From the NCBI GenBank assembly GCA_949293415.1, contig CASFDK010000017.1, positions 62,001-126,000 on the forward strand: a DNA stretch of 64,000 nt, written 5' to 3'. Under the pieces are notes generated by a model. The model made no database searches, was not told where the DNA came from, and saw only the letters and a program-made list of their open reading frames with translations. Each line of letters opens with the position of its first letter. The first letter of the stretch is position 1. This document shows, one piece after another, positions 43,984-52,821 of the stretch. The translations under genes and the position numbers were made by a program. The stretch is from an uncultured Verrucomicrobiota bacterium (GTDB lineage: Bacteria; Verrucomicrobiota; Verrucomicrobiia; Opitutales; Intestinicryptomonadaceae).

Positions 43984-45077
43984 GCAAATTCATCATTTTA
44001 TGCGGCGGAACGGGCGGGCACCTCGCCCCCGGGCTCGCCGTCGGACAGGCGTTAATCAAGGCGGGACACGAAGCGGGCTTCGTCATAAGCCGCAAGCAAG
44101 TAGACTCGCGCCTTGTGGCAAAATACAAAGACCTGCACATAATCAAAGCTCCGGGTATTGCGTTTTCGAAAAACCCCGCAAAGTTTTTTACGTTTCTGAA
44201 AGAGCTGAAAAACGCCGTAATGTTCGGCAAAAAACTGCTCGAAGAGGGCAAATACGACGCCGTTGTAAGTTTCGGAGGGTTCAACTCGCTCGGCGTGTCG
44301 CTCGCGGCGGCGTGGATGGGCGTGCCGATTGTCCTGCACGAGGCAAACCGCAAGGCGGGCAAGGCGACGCGTCTGCTAGGACGTTTTGCCAAGCGCATCT
44401 ACGTTCCCTACGGCGTAAAAATTCCGCGCAGAAAGTCCGGACAGGTGAAATACTCGGGATACCCCATCCGCGACGAAATACGCCGCATTCCGCAAAACGA
44501 AGCAAAAGCCGCGTTCGACTTCGCGCCCGAAGCGAACATACTGCTCGTGCTCGGCGGCTCGCAGGGCGCGGCTGCGCTCAACGAGTGGGCGAACGAGAAC
44601 TTCGCAAAACTCGCCGAACGCAACGTCGACGTGCTGTGCGTGTGCGGGCAGGGAAAAGTCAAATACGAAAACCGCTCGATTCAAAATTCGGACGGCAAGA
44701 TGAGACATCTTAAATTCCTCGAATTTTGCGACAATATGGCGGCGGCGATGTCGGCGGCAAATGTCGTTGTGGCGCGCGCGGGCGCGGGCACAATCGCCGA
44801 ACTTGCGCGCATCGGCGTGCCGTCGGTGATAATCCCCTACCCGTTCGCGGCGGACAACCACCAGTACGAAAACGCAAAATGCTTCGAAAAACACGGCGGT
44901 TGCGTAATGCTCGAACAGCGCAGCCTCGACAAGCTCTTCGACGAAACGATGGAACTTTTCGAAAACACGCGCCTGCGCGAATCGATGGAGAAAAACCTCG
45001 TGCGCGTAGACGACCTGAACGACACTTCGAAAATCGCGGACGACCTCGCCCGAATCGCGCGCAGGGATGCCGAATGA
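43980..45077 (+). CDS. murG: Lipid II synthase MurG (GlcNAc transferase)
   Basis: 365 aa GT28 enzyme on the inner face of the membrane. GGTGGHLAPGLAV is the first glycine loop; LGGSQGAAALNEW is the UDP-GlcNAc-side signature; ARAGAGTIAELARIGVPSV and PYPFAADNHQ complete the donor site. It converts lipid I to lipid II. Overlaps ftsW and murC by 4 nt each. Confidence 0.96.
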   Translation: MSKFIILCGGTGGHLAPGLAVGQALIKAGHEAGFVISRKQVDSRLVAKYKDLHIIKAPGIAFSKNPAKFFTFLKELKNAVMFGKKLLEEGKYDAVVSFGGFNSLGVSLAAAWMGVPIVLHEANRKAGKATRLLGRFAKRIYVPYGVKIPRRKSGQVKYSGYPIRDEIRRIPQNEAKAAFDFAPEANILLVLGGSQGAAALNEWANENFAKLAERNVDVLCVCGQGKVKYENRSIQNSDGKMRHLKFLEFCDNMAAAMSAANVVVARAGAGTIAELARIGVPSVIIPYPFAADNHQYENAKCFEKHGGCVMLEQRSLDKLFDETMELFENTRLRESMEKNLVRVDDLNDTSKIADDLARIARRDAE

Positions 45078-46312
45078 CAAACCGCAAATTCTATATGATG
45101 GGAGTCTGCGGGATGGGGATGGCTCCGCTGGCGGCGTTTCTGAAAGACTCGGGCGCAGACGTGGAGGGCTTCGACCATTCGCCGAACTTAGACGTTAAAA
45201 GCGCGCTAGAAAAATGTGGCGTGGAATTCGCCGCTCCGCACAGGCTCGACACCGACAGAACTGTCGTAATAAGTACCGCCCTCAAGCGCAAGATAGGCGA
45301 AATCCGCGCGGCGACGGGTTGCGGCGAAATCCTCAGACGCGGCGAATGCTGGGCGCAACTCTGCGCCGACCGCAAGTTGACCGCCGTAGTGGGCAGCCAC
45401 GGCAAAAGCACCGTAAGCGCGCTTATTTCGCACGCCGCGCTGAAAATGGGGCTCGATTTCGGATACCTTGTGGGCGCGGTGCCGACAGACTTTCCTATGC
45501 ACAAATACTGCGGAACGGGAAAGCCCGTAGTCTCGGAAATCGACGAAAGCGACGGCACTATAGAGAATTTTTCGCCCGAAATCACCGTCGCGCTCAACGC
45601 AGACCTCGACCACACCGACACATACGCCGACAACTCGAAGCTCGCGGAAATGTTCGCCCGTCTCTTTGCGCGGACGAAGAAAATCGTACTCTACCCGAAG
45701 TCGGACAAAATGCTTGCGCGCATAGCGGCGGCGGCGCAAACGCCCTCGCGTGCGGTCGAAACGCCCCCCGATTTCAACGCCGCAAACCGCGCGATGGCGG
45801 CGGCGGCGTTCGGGGAGACATTCGGGATAAAGCCTCAAATGTCGGTTTTCGACGACTATCGCGGTCTTCTGCGCCGTCAGGAAATGCTGCTGTGCACCCC
45901 GCAATGCTCGGCAATCGCCGACTACGCCCACCACCCCAGCGAAGTAAAATCGTTCCTCGAATGGTTCGACGGAAAATTCGACGGCGAAAAAATCGTCGTC
46001 TTCCAGCCGCACCGCTACACGCGCACCCGCCGCTTCGCAGAAGATTTCGCGCGGATACTCGGGGACTTTTCCGAACGCGCCCAAGTCTGCCTTCTGCCCG
46101 TATACGCCGCAAGCGAACCCTTCGACCCGCTCGGCGAAAGCACCGCGATTGCCGAAAAATCGCCGCGGATTAAGCTTGTCGGCGGCGCGGAATTTTTCAG
46201 AATGGTCGAAGACAAGTTGAAAAGGTCGAACGCGGGGAGGACGTCGGTCGCAATCGTCGGCGCGGGCGACTTCTACTTCGAAGCAAAAAAATTTTTCGGA
46301 AACATAAAATGA
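45074..46312 (+). CDS. murC: UDP-MurNAc:L-alanine ligase MurC
   Basis: 412 aa from ATG 45074, shorter than the usual 450-490. The N-terminal YMMGVCGMGMAPLA fits MurC. The P-loop reads GSHGKSTVSAL instead of the common GTHGKTT. SEIDESDGTIENFSPEITVALNADLDHTDTY and YAHHPSEVKSFLEW are MurC signatures, and FQPHRYTRTRRF is near the C-terminus. It adds L-Ala to UDP-MurNAc. Position between murG and ddl supports MurC; no murB follows it. Mpl at 4769 is a separate recycling ligase. Confidence 0.9.
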   Translation: MTNRKFYMMGVCGMGMAPLAAFLKDSGADVEGFDHSPNLDVKSALEKCGVEFAAPHRLDTDRTVVISTALKRKIGEIRAATGCGEILRRGECWAQLCADRKLTAVVGSHGKSTVSALISHAALKMGLDFGYLVGAVPTDFPMHKYCGTGKPVVSEIDESDGTIENFSPEITVALNADLDHTDTYADNSKLAEMFARLFARTKKIVLYPKSDKMLARIAAAAQTPSRAVETPPDFNAANRAMAAAAFGETFGIKPQMSVFDDYRGLLRRQEMLLCTPQCSAIADYAHHPSEVKSFLEWFDGKFDGEKIVVFQPHRYTRTRRFAEDFARILGDFSERAQVCLLPVYAASEPFDPLGESTAIAEKSPRIKLVGGAEFFRMVEDKLKRSNAGRTSVAIVGAGDFYFEAKKFFGNIK

Positions 46313-47226
46313 AACAAAAAATAGCAGTTTTCTGCGGCGGAATATCGCCCGAACGCGACGTATCGCTTGTTAGCGGCAAAAACGTCTCCGAAGCGTTGTC
46401 GAAAAACTTCGAAACCGCGCTCGTGCGGCTCGACAAAAACGAACTCCCCTACGGGCTGAACCCCGCGGACACAGTTGTCTACCCCGCAATGCACGGCGAC
46501 TACGGCGAAAACGGCGAACTGCAAAACCAGCTCGAAGAGGCGGGCTTTTCGTACGCCGGCTGCCAACCGCTCTCGAGCCGCGTGTGTATGGTTAAACCCG
46601 CGGCAAAGGCGTTGCTGAAATCGGCGGGGCTGCGCGTTGCAAAGTCGCTCGAATTTTCGGCGCGGGACAAACCGACCGCCGAAACGCTCTTCGAACTCTT
46701 CCCCCAAGGGGTCGTAATAAAGCCCGCCGACAAGGGCAGCAGCGTTGGGCTTACGGCGGCGAAAACCGCGGAAGCCGCCGCCGATGGTCTGAATGCAATC
46801 GAAGACGGACAGTGGATGGCGGAGGAATTTCTGCGCGGCAGGGAGTTTTCAATCGGCGTAATCTACGGCAAGGCGGCGGGTGTTGTGGAAATAATTCCCG
46901 AAGGCGGCGTATACGACTACAAGCGCAAGTACACGGCGGGTTCGACGCGCTACGAATTTCCCGCAAAAGTTTCGGACAAAGCCGCGAACGCCATGCGCCG
47001 CGCCGCAGAAACGGCGTTCGAAGCCTGCGGCTGCAGGGATTTCGTCCGCGTAGATTTCATACTCACCGACGAACAAGCCCCCGAATTTTACATACTCGAG
47101 CTTAACACCCTGCCCGGGATGACCCCCACAAGTCTGCTGCCCAAGAGCGCAAGCTGCATAGGCTACGATTTCGAAACGCTCTGCGCAAAACTCGTCGAGG
47201 GCGCAATCTCGAGGCTCGCCAAATAA
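46309..47226 (+). CDS. ddl: D-alanine:D-alanine ligase
   Basis: 305 aa ATP-grasp enzyme. VFCGGISPERDVSL at the start, YPAMHGDYGENGELQ, VIKPADKGSSVGL (ATP loop), VRVDFIL and LELNTLPGMTPTSLLPK (metal and D-Ala site) are all in order. It supplies D-Ala-D-Ala for MurF. Overlaps murC by 4 nt and the ftsQ start by 1 nt. Confidence 0.96.
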   Translation: MKQKIAVFCGGISPERDVSLVSGKNVSEALSKNFETALVRLDKNELPYGLNPADTVVYPAMHGDYGENGELQNQLEEAGFSYAGCQPLSSRVCMVKPAAKALLKSAGLRVAKSLEFSARDKPTAETLFELFPQGVVIKPADKGSSVGLTAAKTAEAAADGLNAIEDGQWMAEEFLRGREFSIGVIYGKAAGVVEIIPEGGVYDYKRKYTAGSTRYEFPAKVSDKAANAMRRAAETAFEACGCRDFVRVDFILTDEQAPEFYILELNTLPGMTPTSLLPKSASCIGYDFETLCAKLVEGAISRLAK

Positions 47227-48137
47227 TGCCGAAAAAAAAGACAACCGACCCGACCGACTGGACTTCGCTCAAAAGCGGGGCATCCTCCGGCAAGTCGCGC
47301 CGCAAACCGTTCTCGTGGCGCGCACGTTTCCGTCGGCTGTGGGTATGGACAAAGCGCATCGCCGCCGCCGCCGCCGTTGCCGCGCTCTGCTACGGAGCGT
47401 ACTACGCCTATCAAAATGTCTATTTCGAAGACGTGTTCGGACGCGGCGGAAGTCAAATCAAGCGGCTCGAGTTTAAAACCGACGGCGCAATTTCGGGCGC
47501 GTGGCTCAACGGATACCTCAAAATCCCGCGCGGATCGAAACTGGAGGACGTGAATATTTTCGCGGTCAAGCAGTCGCTCGATATGCTCTCGCAGATTCGC
47601 ACGTCGAAAGTCGAGAGGGTCTACCCCGACGTTCTGCGCATAACGGTTGCCGAACGTTTTCCCGAAGCGAAAGTACTGCGGAAAATAGACTACGAAATGC
47701 GCACCTATCTGATGGCGGCGGACGGCTCGTTCTTCGTTCCGATTTGCATACCACAGGAGAAAATCGACGCGCTTAAATTCGCGGTCGGCGCGAAGACCGA
47801 TTTCGACGGCTCGGTTCCCGCCCCCTACCCGCACGCGGCAAAGCTTATGGAGTTTCTGCGCGCCGTGCGGACGCGCATGCCCGAAGAATACGCAAAATGG
47901 GAATCGGTCGACGTGTCGCAAATCGACAGCCTCACCCTGCCCGTCATCACCGCGACCTCGAAGGAGGGCACGAAATACGTTTTCAAAACGGGCGAATACC
48001 CGCGCCAGCTCGACAGGCTCGAGTACATTCTCAAATATATGCGCGAGAACCCCACAAACCGCGCCGAGAAAATCGACCTGACACTCAGCGACTGGTCGGT
48101 CGTAAAATTCGCAACACCACAATCGAAATCGAAATGA
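47226..48137 (+). CDS. ftsQ: FtsQ-like divisome protein
   Basis: 303 aa. A basic cytoplasmic N-terminus (about 45 residues) is followed by a membrane helix (about 42-62, AAAAAVAALCYGAYYAY) and a periplasmic part. A POTRA-like segment is weakly seen (IKRLEFKTDGAIS), then SKVERVYPDVLRITVAERFPEA, the usual FtsQ motif. Identity rests on topology, this motif and position between ddl and ftsA. Confidence 0.82.
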   Translation: MPKKKTTDPTDWTSLKSGASSGKSRRKPFSWRARFRRLWVWTKRIAAAAAVAALCYGAYYAYQNVYFEDVFGRGGSQIKRLEFKTDGAISGAWLNGYLKIPRGSKLEDVNIFAVKQSLDMLSQIRTSKVERVYPDVLRITVAERFPEAKVLRKIDYEMRTYLMAADGSFFVPICIPQEKIDALKFAVGAKTDFDGSVPAPYPHAAKLMEFLRAVRTRMPEEYAKWESVDVSQIDSLTLPVITATSKEGTKYVFKTGEYPRQLDRLEYILKYMRENPTNRAEKIDLTLSDWSVVKFATPQSKSK

Positions 48138-49324
48138 GTAAAAGCAAGACAATAGCCGCCCTCGAAATCGGAACGGGCAAGATGCAGGTATTTCTGGGCG
48201 AAATCATCGACGGGAAAATGCTCAACATTGTCGGCAGCGGTCAGGCGACGACATCGGGCGTGAAGAAGGCGGACATCTGCGACGTTGTAAAGGCGGCGGC
48301 GCAGGCGCAGGTTGCGATTGTGATGGCGGAACATTCGAGCAACACCCCGATAAAATCGGTTTGCCTCGGAATCAGCGGAACGCACATCAGGGGCTTCCGC
48401 AACACAGGTTCGGCGAACGTCTCGGGCGCGGACGGAATAGTGCGCCGCGAGGATGTCGAAAGGGCTGTGGAGGACGCGCGCGGGAAATCGCTCGCCGACG
48501 GCAGAACGTACATCCAGAGAATCCGCTGCGGATATTTTCTCGACGGCAAATACAGCCCCGACCCGATAGGCGAACACGCCGAACACATCGAAGTCGCGTA
48601 CTGGATGCTCCACGGAGACAGGGATAAAATCACCGACGCGCTGCACGTGGTGCAGAGTTTCGGACTTGAAGTGGAATACCTCGTTTTCTCGGGCATAGCG
48701 TCGGGCTACGTTGTAACCGACGCACGGCAGCGCGAAGACGGCGTTCTCGTCGCCGACATCGGCTGCGGCACTACCGACTACGCCTATTTCAAACACGGCA
48801 AGCCCGTCTTCGCGGGGATCGTCCCAGTCGGCGGCGACCACATCACCAACGACCTTTCCTTCGGGCTGCATCTGAGCCGCAAAGACTCCGAACGCATCAA
48901 AATACACTGCGGCAAGGCCACAATCACAGCCGACGAAAAAAACCAGCAATTCTGGAACATCGGCAACAGGCAAATCGGCGACAAAAAAATCCCGATGGAC
49001 GCGGTAAACCAAATCATCCGCGCCCGACTCGAAGAGCTCTTCACAATGCTGCGCGACGAATGCGCCCAACATATGCCCGAATACGCCGAACTCAATCAGG
49101 CGGTGCTCACGGGCGGAACGTCGAACCTCGACGGGATATGCGAGCTTGCCTCGGCGGTGCTCGAAGTGCCGTGCACAAAGGGCAGGTTCGGTAGCGCGCT
49201 GCAACCGTCGCTGCGCTATCAGGAGTTCGCAACCGCCCTCGGACTTCTCGAACACGCGCGGATGGAGGAGGAAAAGAAGTCGCGCAAGAAAACGGGCTGG
49301 TTCTCGAACATCTTTAATTTCTGA
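48134..49324 (+). CDS. ftsA: Cell division protein FtsA
   Basis: 396 aa actin-like ATPase from ATG 48134. ALEIGTGKMQVFLGE is the phosphate-1 loop, VLVADIGCGTTDYAYFK phosphate-2, and VLTGGTSNLDGICELAS the adenosine loop. The C-terminus ends in KKTGWFSNIFNF, an amphipathic helix that tethers FtsA to the membrane. The 1C domain is present between (TPIKSVCLGISGTHIRG). It anchors FtsZ. Stop is 1 nt before the ftsZ start. Confidence 0.94.
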   Translation: MSKSKTIAALEIGTGKMQVFLGEIIDGKMLNIVGSGQATTSGVKKADICDVVKAAAQAQVAIVMAEHSSNTPIKSVCLGISGTHIRGFRNTGSANVSGADGIVRREDVERAVEDARGKSLADGRTYIQRIRCGYFLDGKYSPDPIGEHAEHIEVAYWMLHGDRDKITDALHVVQSFGLEVEYLVFSGIASGYVVTDARQREDGVLVADIGCGTTDYAYFKHGKPVFAGIVPVGGDHITNDLSFGLHLSRKDSERIKIHCGKATITADEKNQQFWNIGNRQIGDKKIPMDAVNQIIRARLEELFTMLRDECAQHMPEYAELNQAVLTGGTSNLDGICELASAVLEVPCTKGRFGSALQPSLRYQEFATALGLLEHARMEEEKKSRKKTGWFSNIFNF

Positions 49325-49325
49325 T

Positions 49326-50768
49326 ATGTCTGAAAACTGCAAAATCAAAATAGTCGGCGTGGGCGGCGCGGGAATCGCGGTGCTCGGCGACATTGTAGCC
49401 GAAGGGCTCGGGGTGCAAACGGCGGCGGTCGATACCGACGCGCGTTCCGTCGCAAATTCGGCGGCGGACATAAAAATCGCCCTTATCGAAAACGGCGAAG
49501 GCTCGGGCTGCGATACGTCGGTTGCGAAAGAGGCGGCGGTTGCGCACGCCGAAGAACTGTCGGTCCTGCCGCAGGGTGTCCGCCTGCTGATAATCATTGC
49601 GGGGCTGGGCGGCGGAACGGGAAGCGTTGTTGCGCCGATGATTTCGAAAATAGCGGCGGGCAATCCAGACTGCGCGGTCGTCTCGTTTGCGATAATGCCG
49701 CTTTCGGTCGAGGGTGCGCAGCGCGCGTCGCTTGCGCTGAGGGCGCAGACATACCTTTCAAAACACTCCCGCGCGGCATTCGCGCTCAAAAACGACGTAA
49801 TACTGGCGCGGCTCAACGCCCCGATTTCGGAGGCGTTCGCAGTGTCGAATATGAACGTCGTAACGGCGGTAAACTCGCTCGTGAAAATGCTCTCATCGCG
49901 CGGAATAGTCAACGTGGACTTCCCGTCGTTTATGAAAATTTTTTCGCGCCAGACAAAAACCGAAGCGTTCCTCGCATACGGAACGGGCGAAGGCGCGGAC
50001 GCGGTCGAAGAGGCGGCGGCGGCACTTGAACGCTCGCCGCTCGCGCCCGAAAACGTCCGCGCGACGGCGGCGATAGTGAGCCTGCGCTGCGGAAAAAATT
50101 TCGAGATGAACAAAATGCAACGCCTGCTCGAAGCCGTCTCGGAAAAATACGCGAACCCCGAAAGGATGGAGTTCGGCGCGATTGCCGAAGACTCGTTCGG
50201 CGACAACATCGAAGTCTGCGTGATGGGGCTTTGCAAAACCGACGCGGCGGACGGTAAATCCGCGGCGAAAGCGGAAGAGCCGCAACAGTCGGCGGAAGCT
50301 TCCGTATGCGAAACTCGGGAACAAGCTTCCGAAACACCCGCCGATTCCGTATCCGAAACCGTGCGCCACACCGTTGCCGAAACGCAACCGACTTCAGAAT
50401 CCGAACGCACAACGCAGACTGAAGACGATTTCGAACCGCAAATCGACGAAGTAAAAACCGCCGACGATTCCATAACATCCTCCGAAAACATCAGGGTGGA
50501 CGCGCCCGCCGCAAGCTCGGCGGCGAACTCGCCCGCGCCCGTGCTCGCGGAATCCGAACCGAAGTCCGCGCGAAAACCGTTCTTCAACTTCGGCAGGCGC
50601 AAAAAGGCAAAAGCCCCCGAAGGCGAATCGAAGGCGCAGACCGAGTTCAAATTTATGGAGCTCTCGCAGCAACGCGGATTCTTCCAAGACACCCCGCCGA
50701 ATATGCGCAACGGCGTAGATTTGGACGTGCCCACATTTATGCGCAAAGGCATAAAAATCGTACTCTGA
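49326..50768 (+). CDS. ftsZ: Divergent FtsZ with altered catalytic T7 loop
   Basis: 480 aa. IKIVGVGGAGIAVLGDIV and TAAVDTDARSV match the FtsZ nucleotide-binding start; GLGGGTGSVVAPM (93-105) is the tubulin G-box but lacks the final Gly of GGGTGTG. The T7 loop is GIVNVDFPSFMKIF: Asp198 is kept, but Ser201 replaces the Asp (E. coli Asp212) needed for GTP hydrolysis. The C-terminal linker (about 310-455) is long and acidic, and LDVPTFMRKG near residues 466-475 is a clear FtsA/ZipA-binding tail. Position right after ftsA supports FtsZ. GTPase activity may be weak or absent. Confidence 0.85.
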   Translation: MSENCKIKIVGVGGAGIAVLGDIVAEGLGVQTAAVDTDARSVANSAADIKIALIENGEGSGCDTSVAKEAAVAHAEELSVLPQGVRLLIIIAGLGGGTGSVVAPMISKIAAGNPDCAVVSFAIMPLSVEGAQRASLALRAQTYLSKHSRAAFALKNDVILARLNAPISEAFAVSNMNVVTAVNSLVKMLSSRGIVNVDFPSFMKIFSRQTKTEAFLAYGTGEGADAVEEAAAALERSPLAPENVRATAAIVSLRCGKNFEMNKMQRLLEAVSEKYANPERMEFGAIAEDSFGDNIEVCVMGLCKTDAADGKSAAKAEEPQQSAEASVCETREQASETPADSVSETVRHTVAETQPTSESERTTQTEDDFEPQIDEVKTADDSITSSENIRVDAPAASSAANSPAPVLAESEPKSARKPFFNFGRRKKAKAPEGESKAQTEFKFMELSQQRGFFQDTPPNMRNGVDLDVPTFMRKGIKIVL

Positions 50769-50792
50769 CGGGAGCAAAAACATCCGCAAAAA

Positions 50793-50833
50793 ACGGGCTG
50801 CCGAAATTTCCCGACAAGCCCGTCTTTTATTTT
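50793..50833. terminator. Bidirectional terminator ending the dcw cluster and nagB
   Basis: ACGGGCT (50793-50799) pairs with AGCCCGT (50817-50823) and is followed by CTTTTATTTT; on the other strand the stem is followed by a T-run. It serves ftsZ and the convergent nagB. Confidence 0.75.
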
Positions 50834-50845
50834 ACAGAGGAAAAT

Positions 50846-51628
50846 CTACAAATTCTCGGCGGGCTTTCTCGAGTACACCCACTTATAGTAGTCGGCGAGC
50901 TTCAGTTTCGAGGCCGCCGCTTCGTCGAGAAATACCTTTGCGTTCCCGTGCATCTGAAGCACAGACGCGGGCACCATCGAAGTTATCGCGCCCTCGACCA
51001 TTCCCGCAACAGCATCCGCCTTGCCCGCGCCGAAGGCGAGCATCACGACGGTCTCGGCATCCATAATCGTGCCGATTCCCATTGTCAGAACGTGGTGCGG
51101 AACTTTCTCGGGGTCTCCACCGAAAAAGCGCGCGTTGTCGCGGATTGTCTCGCGCGTGAGCGTTTTCATGCGCGTACGCGAAGAAAGCGACGAGGTGGGC
51201 TCGTTGAACCCGATGTGTCCGTCGCCGCCGATTCCCAAAATCTGCAATTCCACCCCGCCCGCATTTTTTATCGCGCGTTCGTAGTCGGCGCACGCAAAAG
51301 CGGGGTTTGCCGCCGTGCCATCGGGAATGTGCGTGTTAGCCAAGTCGATGTCGATTTTGTCGAAGAAGTTCACGCGCATATAACGGGCGTACGAATTTAC
51401 GTCGTCGCCGCCGATTCCGTAGTATTCGTCGAGATTGAACGATGTCACCTTTGCGAAGGAAATTTCGCCGCGTTTGTTCATCGCGGCGAGATTTTCGTAA
51501 AGTCCGAGCGGCGTTTCGCCCGTAGCCAAGCCGAGCACAATGCGCGGATTGCGCCTGACCGCCTGCGCCACAAATTCCGCCGCCGCGCGGTTCGCGCTCT
51601 CTCTGTCTGGATGGATAATTACTTCCAT
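50846..51628 (-). CDS. nagB: Glucosamine-6-phosphate deaminase
   Basis: 260 aa. It converts glucosamine 6-phosphate to fructose 6-phosphate and ammonia. LGLATGETPLGLYE (phosphate loop), SFNLDEYYGI (catalytic Asp) and GIGGDGHIGFNEP (His and Glu of the active site) are all present. Length is typical. The start overlaps the stop of the PIG-L gene by 10 nt, so the two are translated from one mRNA. The set fits use of amino sugars from chitin, mucin or recycled wall. Confidence 0.95.
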   Translation of the reverse strand: MEVIIHPDRESANRAAAEFVAQAVRRNPRIVLGLATGETPLGLYENLAAMNKRGEISFAKVTSFNLDEYYGIGGDDVNSYARYMRVNFFDKIDIDLANTHIPDGTAANPAFACADYERAIKNAGGVELQILGIGGDGHIGFNEPTSSLSSRTRMKTLTRETIRDNARFFGGDPEKVPHHVLTMGIGTIMDAETVVMLAFGAGKADAVAGMVEGAITSMVPASVLQMHGNAKVFLDEAAASKLKLADYYKWVYSRKPAENL

Positions 51629-52545
51629 ATCAGTTTCTCCAAAACTTCCGCAACCGATTTGTCCGCAGGCAGAATCAGCGATTTAAACGCGCTTTTCCAG
51701 CCGCTTCCCTTTTTGACGAGCACGCGGTAGATTTGCCCGAATGCGAAATTCGGCGCATCCCCGCCCTGCCCGCCGACGATTTCCGCGCCGCGCCGTACGT
51801 TGTCGGTCATATACGAGACAAGGTTGAGATGGTACGGATTGCGCTCGACCTCCTTCGTGTGGCACGAAAGCGCGCCCGTCATCGCCGCCAGGATTTCGGG
51901 CGATACTTCCGAAAGCATGTTCGGCGTTTCCATCGCCTGCCAAAGCTCGGTTTCGACGACAACGCCATTCCATTTGCCGCCTACGAGCGCAAGCGCGTCC
52001 TTTACGAGCAGCGAAGTGCCGATATGTGTTTTGTTCCAGTCGCGCGAATGCGGCGCAAAAATAACGGCGGGCTTTTTTTCGAGTATGAACGAAGCGATTT
52101 TTCCGGCGCATTCGCCCCAGAATTTTTTGTCGGTTCGGCGCGTCTGCGGATTGATGCGCTCGAAACCGAAGACGTTCATTTTCCAGCCGAGATAGTCCAT
52201 TGCGTCGCGCAGTTCGCGTTTGCGCGGCTGCCGGCGCTGCATGTTCGAGCCGAGAGTCACTGCGGCGTCGATAATTTCGAAACCGCATTCGTTCATCACG
52301 CGCACGGGCAACGACATCATACATTCGTCGTCCGGGTGCGGGGCGAAAATCACCGCGCGGGGAGCAAGCCCGATTTTTTTCAGCTTTGCGAAAAGCTCCT
52401 TTTTTTGCGCGCCGCCTATGTGCAGAACATTTTCCGCATCGGCAAGCTTTCCTCCGCCGAACGCCGCGTTTTTGCCCGTGGCGATTTTCTTCGCCGATTC
52501 CACGAGTCTGCGCGTGTCTTTTATAAAGTCGTAATAGGTTTTCAT
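51619..52545 (-). CDS. PIG-L/LmbE-family N-acetylglucosaminyl deacetylase
   Basis: 308 aa zinc-dependent deacetylase family. FAPHPDDECMM (residues about 68-78) holds the His-x-Asp-Asp metal site, and APHSRDWNKTHIGT supplies the third His. Family members remove acetyl groups from GlcNAc-type sugars. A C-terminal extension of about 90 residues follows (YHLNLVSYMTDNVRRGAEI). Coupling with nagB suggests deacetylation feeding into amino-sugar catabolism, although NagB needs a phosphorylated sugar, so a kinase or NagA elsewhere is implied. No signal peptide. Confidence 0.88.
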   Translation of the reverse strand: MKTYYDFIKDTRRLVESAKKIATGKNAAFGGGKLADAENVLHIGGAQKKELFAKLKKIGLAPRAVIFAPHPDDECMMSLPVRVMNECGFEIIDAAVTLGSNMQRRQPRKRELRDAMDYLGWKMNVFGFERINPQTRRTDKKFWGECAGKIASFILEKKPAVIFAPHSRDWNKTHIGTSLLVKDALALVGGKWNGVVVETELWQAMETPNMLSEVSPEILAAMTGALSCHTKEVERNPYHLNLVSYMTDNVRRGAEIVGGQGGDAPNFAFGQIYRVLVKKGSGWKSAFKSLILPADKSVAEVLEKLIWK

Positions 52546-52771
52546 CGTAAATTTCGGATGTTTTACCCGACATTAGAACGCCGACTTTCCCGTTCAAACC
52601 AAAAATTTCCGAAGCGCGGAAAATATCAAAATAATCAAAATTGCGCGGGTTTGTGTGCAAACGCCAATCGCGGAAAAATCGAAATTCAGCAGTCCACCCC
52701 CAAACACCTCCATGCTCCGCAGTTCATGCCGCTGCACCGCTGCCGATATGCAAAAACAAAATGAACGGGCA

Positions 52772-52806
52772 CAAAAAAACCGCCCCCCATTCGGAAGCGG
52801 TTTTCA
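52772..52806 (-). terminator. Rho-independent terminator after the beta-barrel protein gene
   Basis: On the minus strand AAAACCGC pairs with GCGGTTTT around a 12-nt loop and is followed by further T residues. The gap 52546-52771 holds no other feature I can support. Confidence 0.75.
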
Positions 52807-52821
52807 AAAGTTTTTTCGTAA

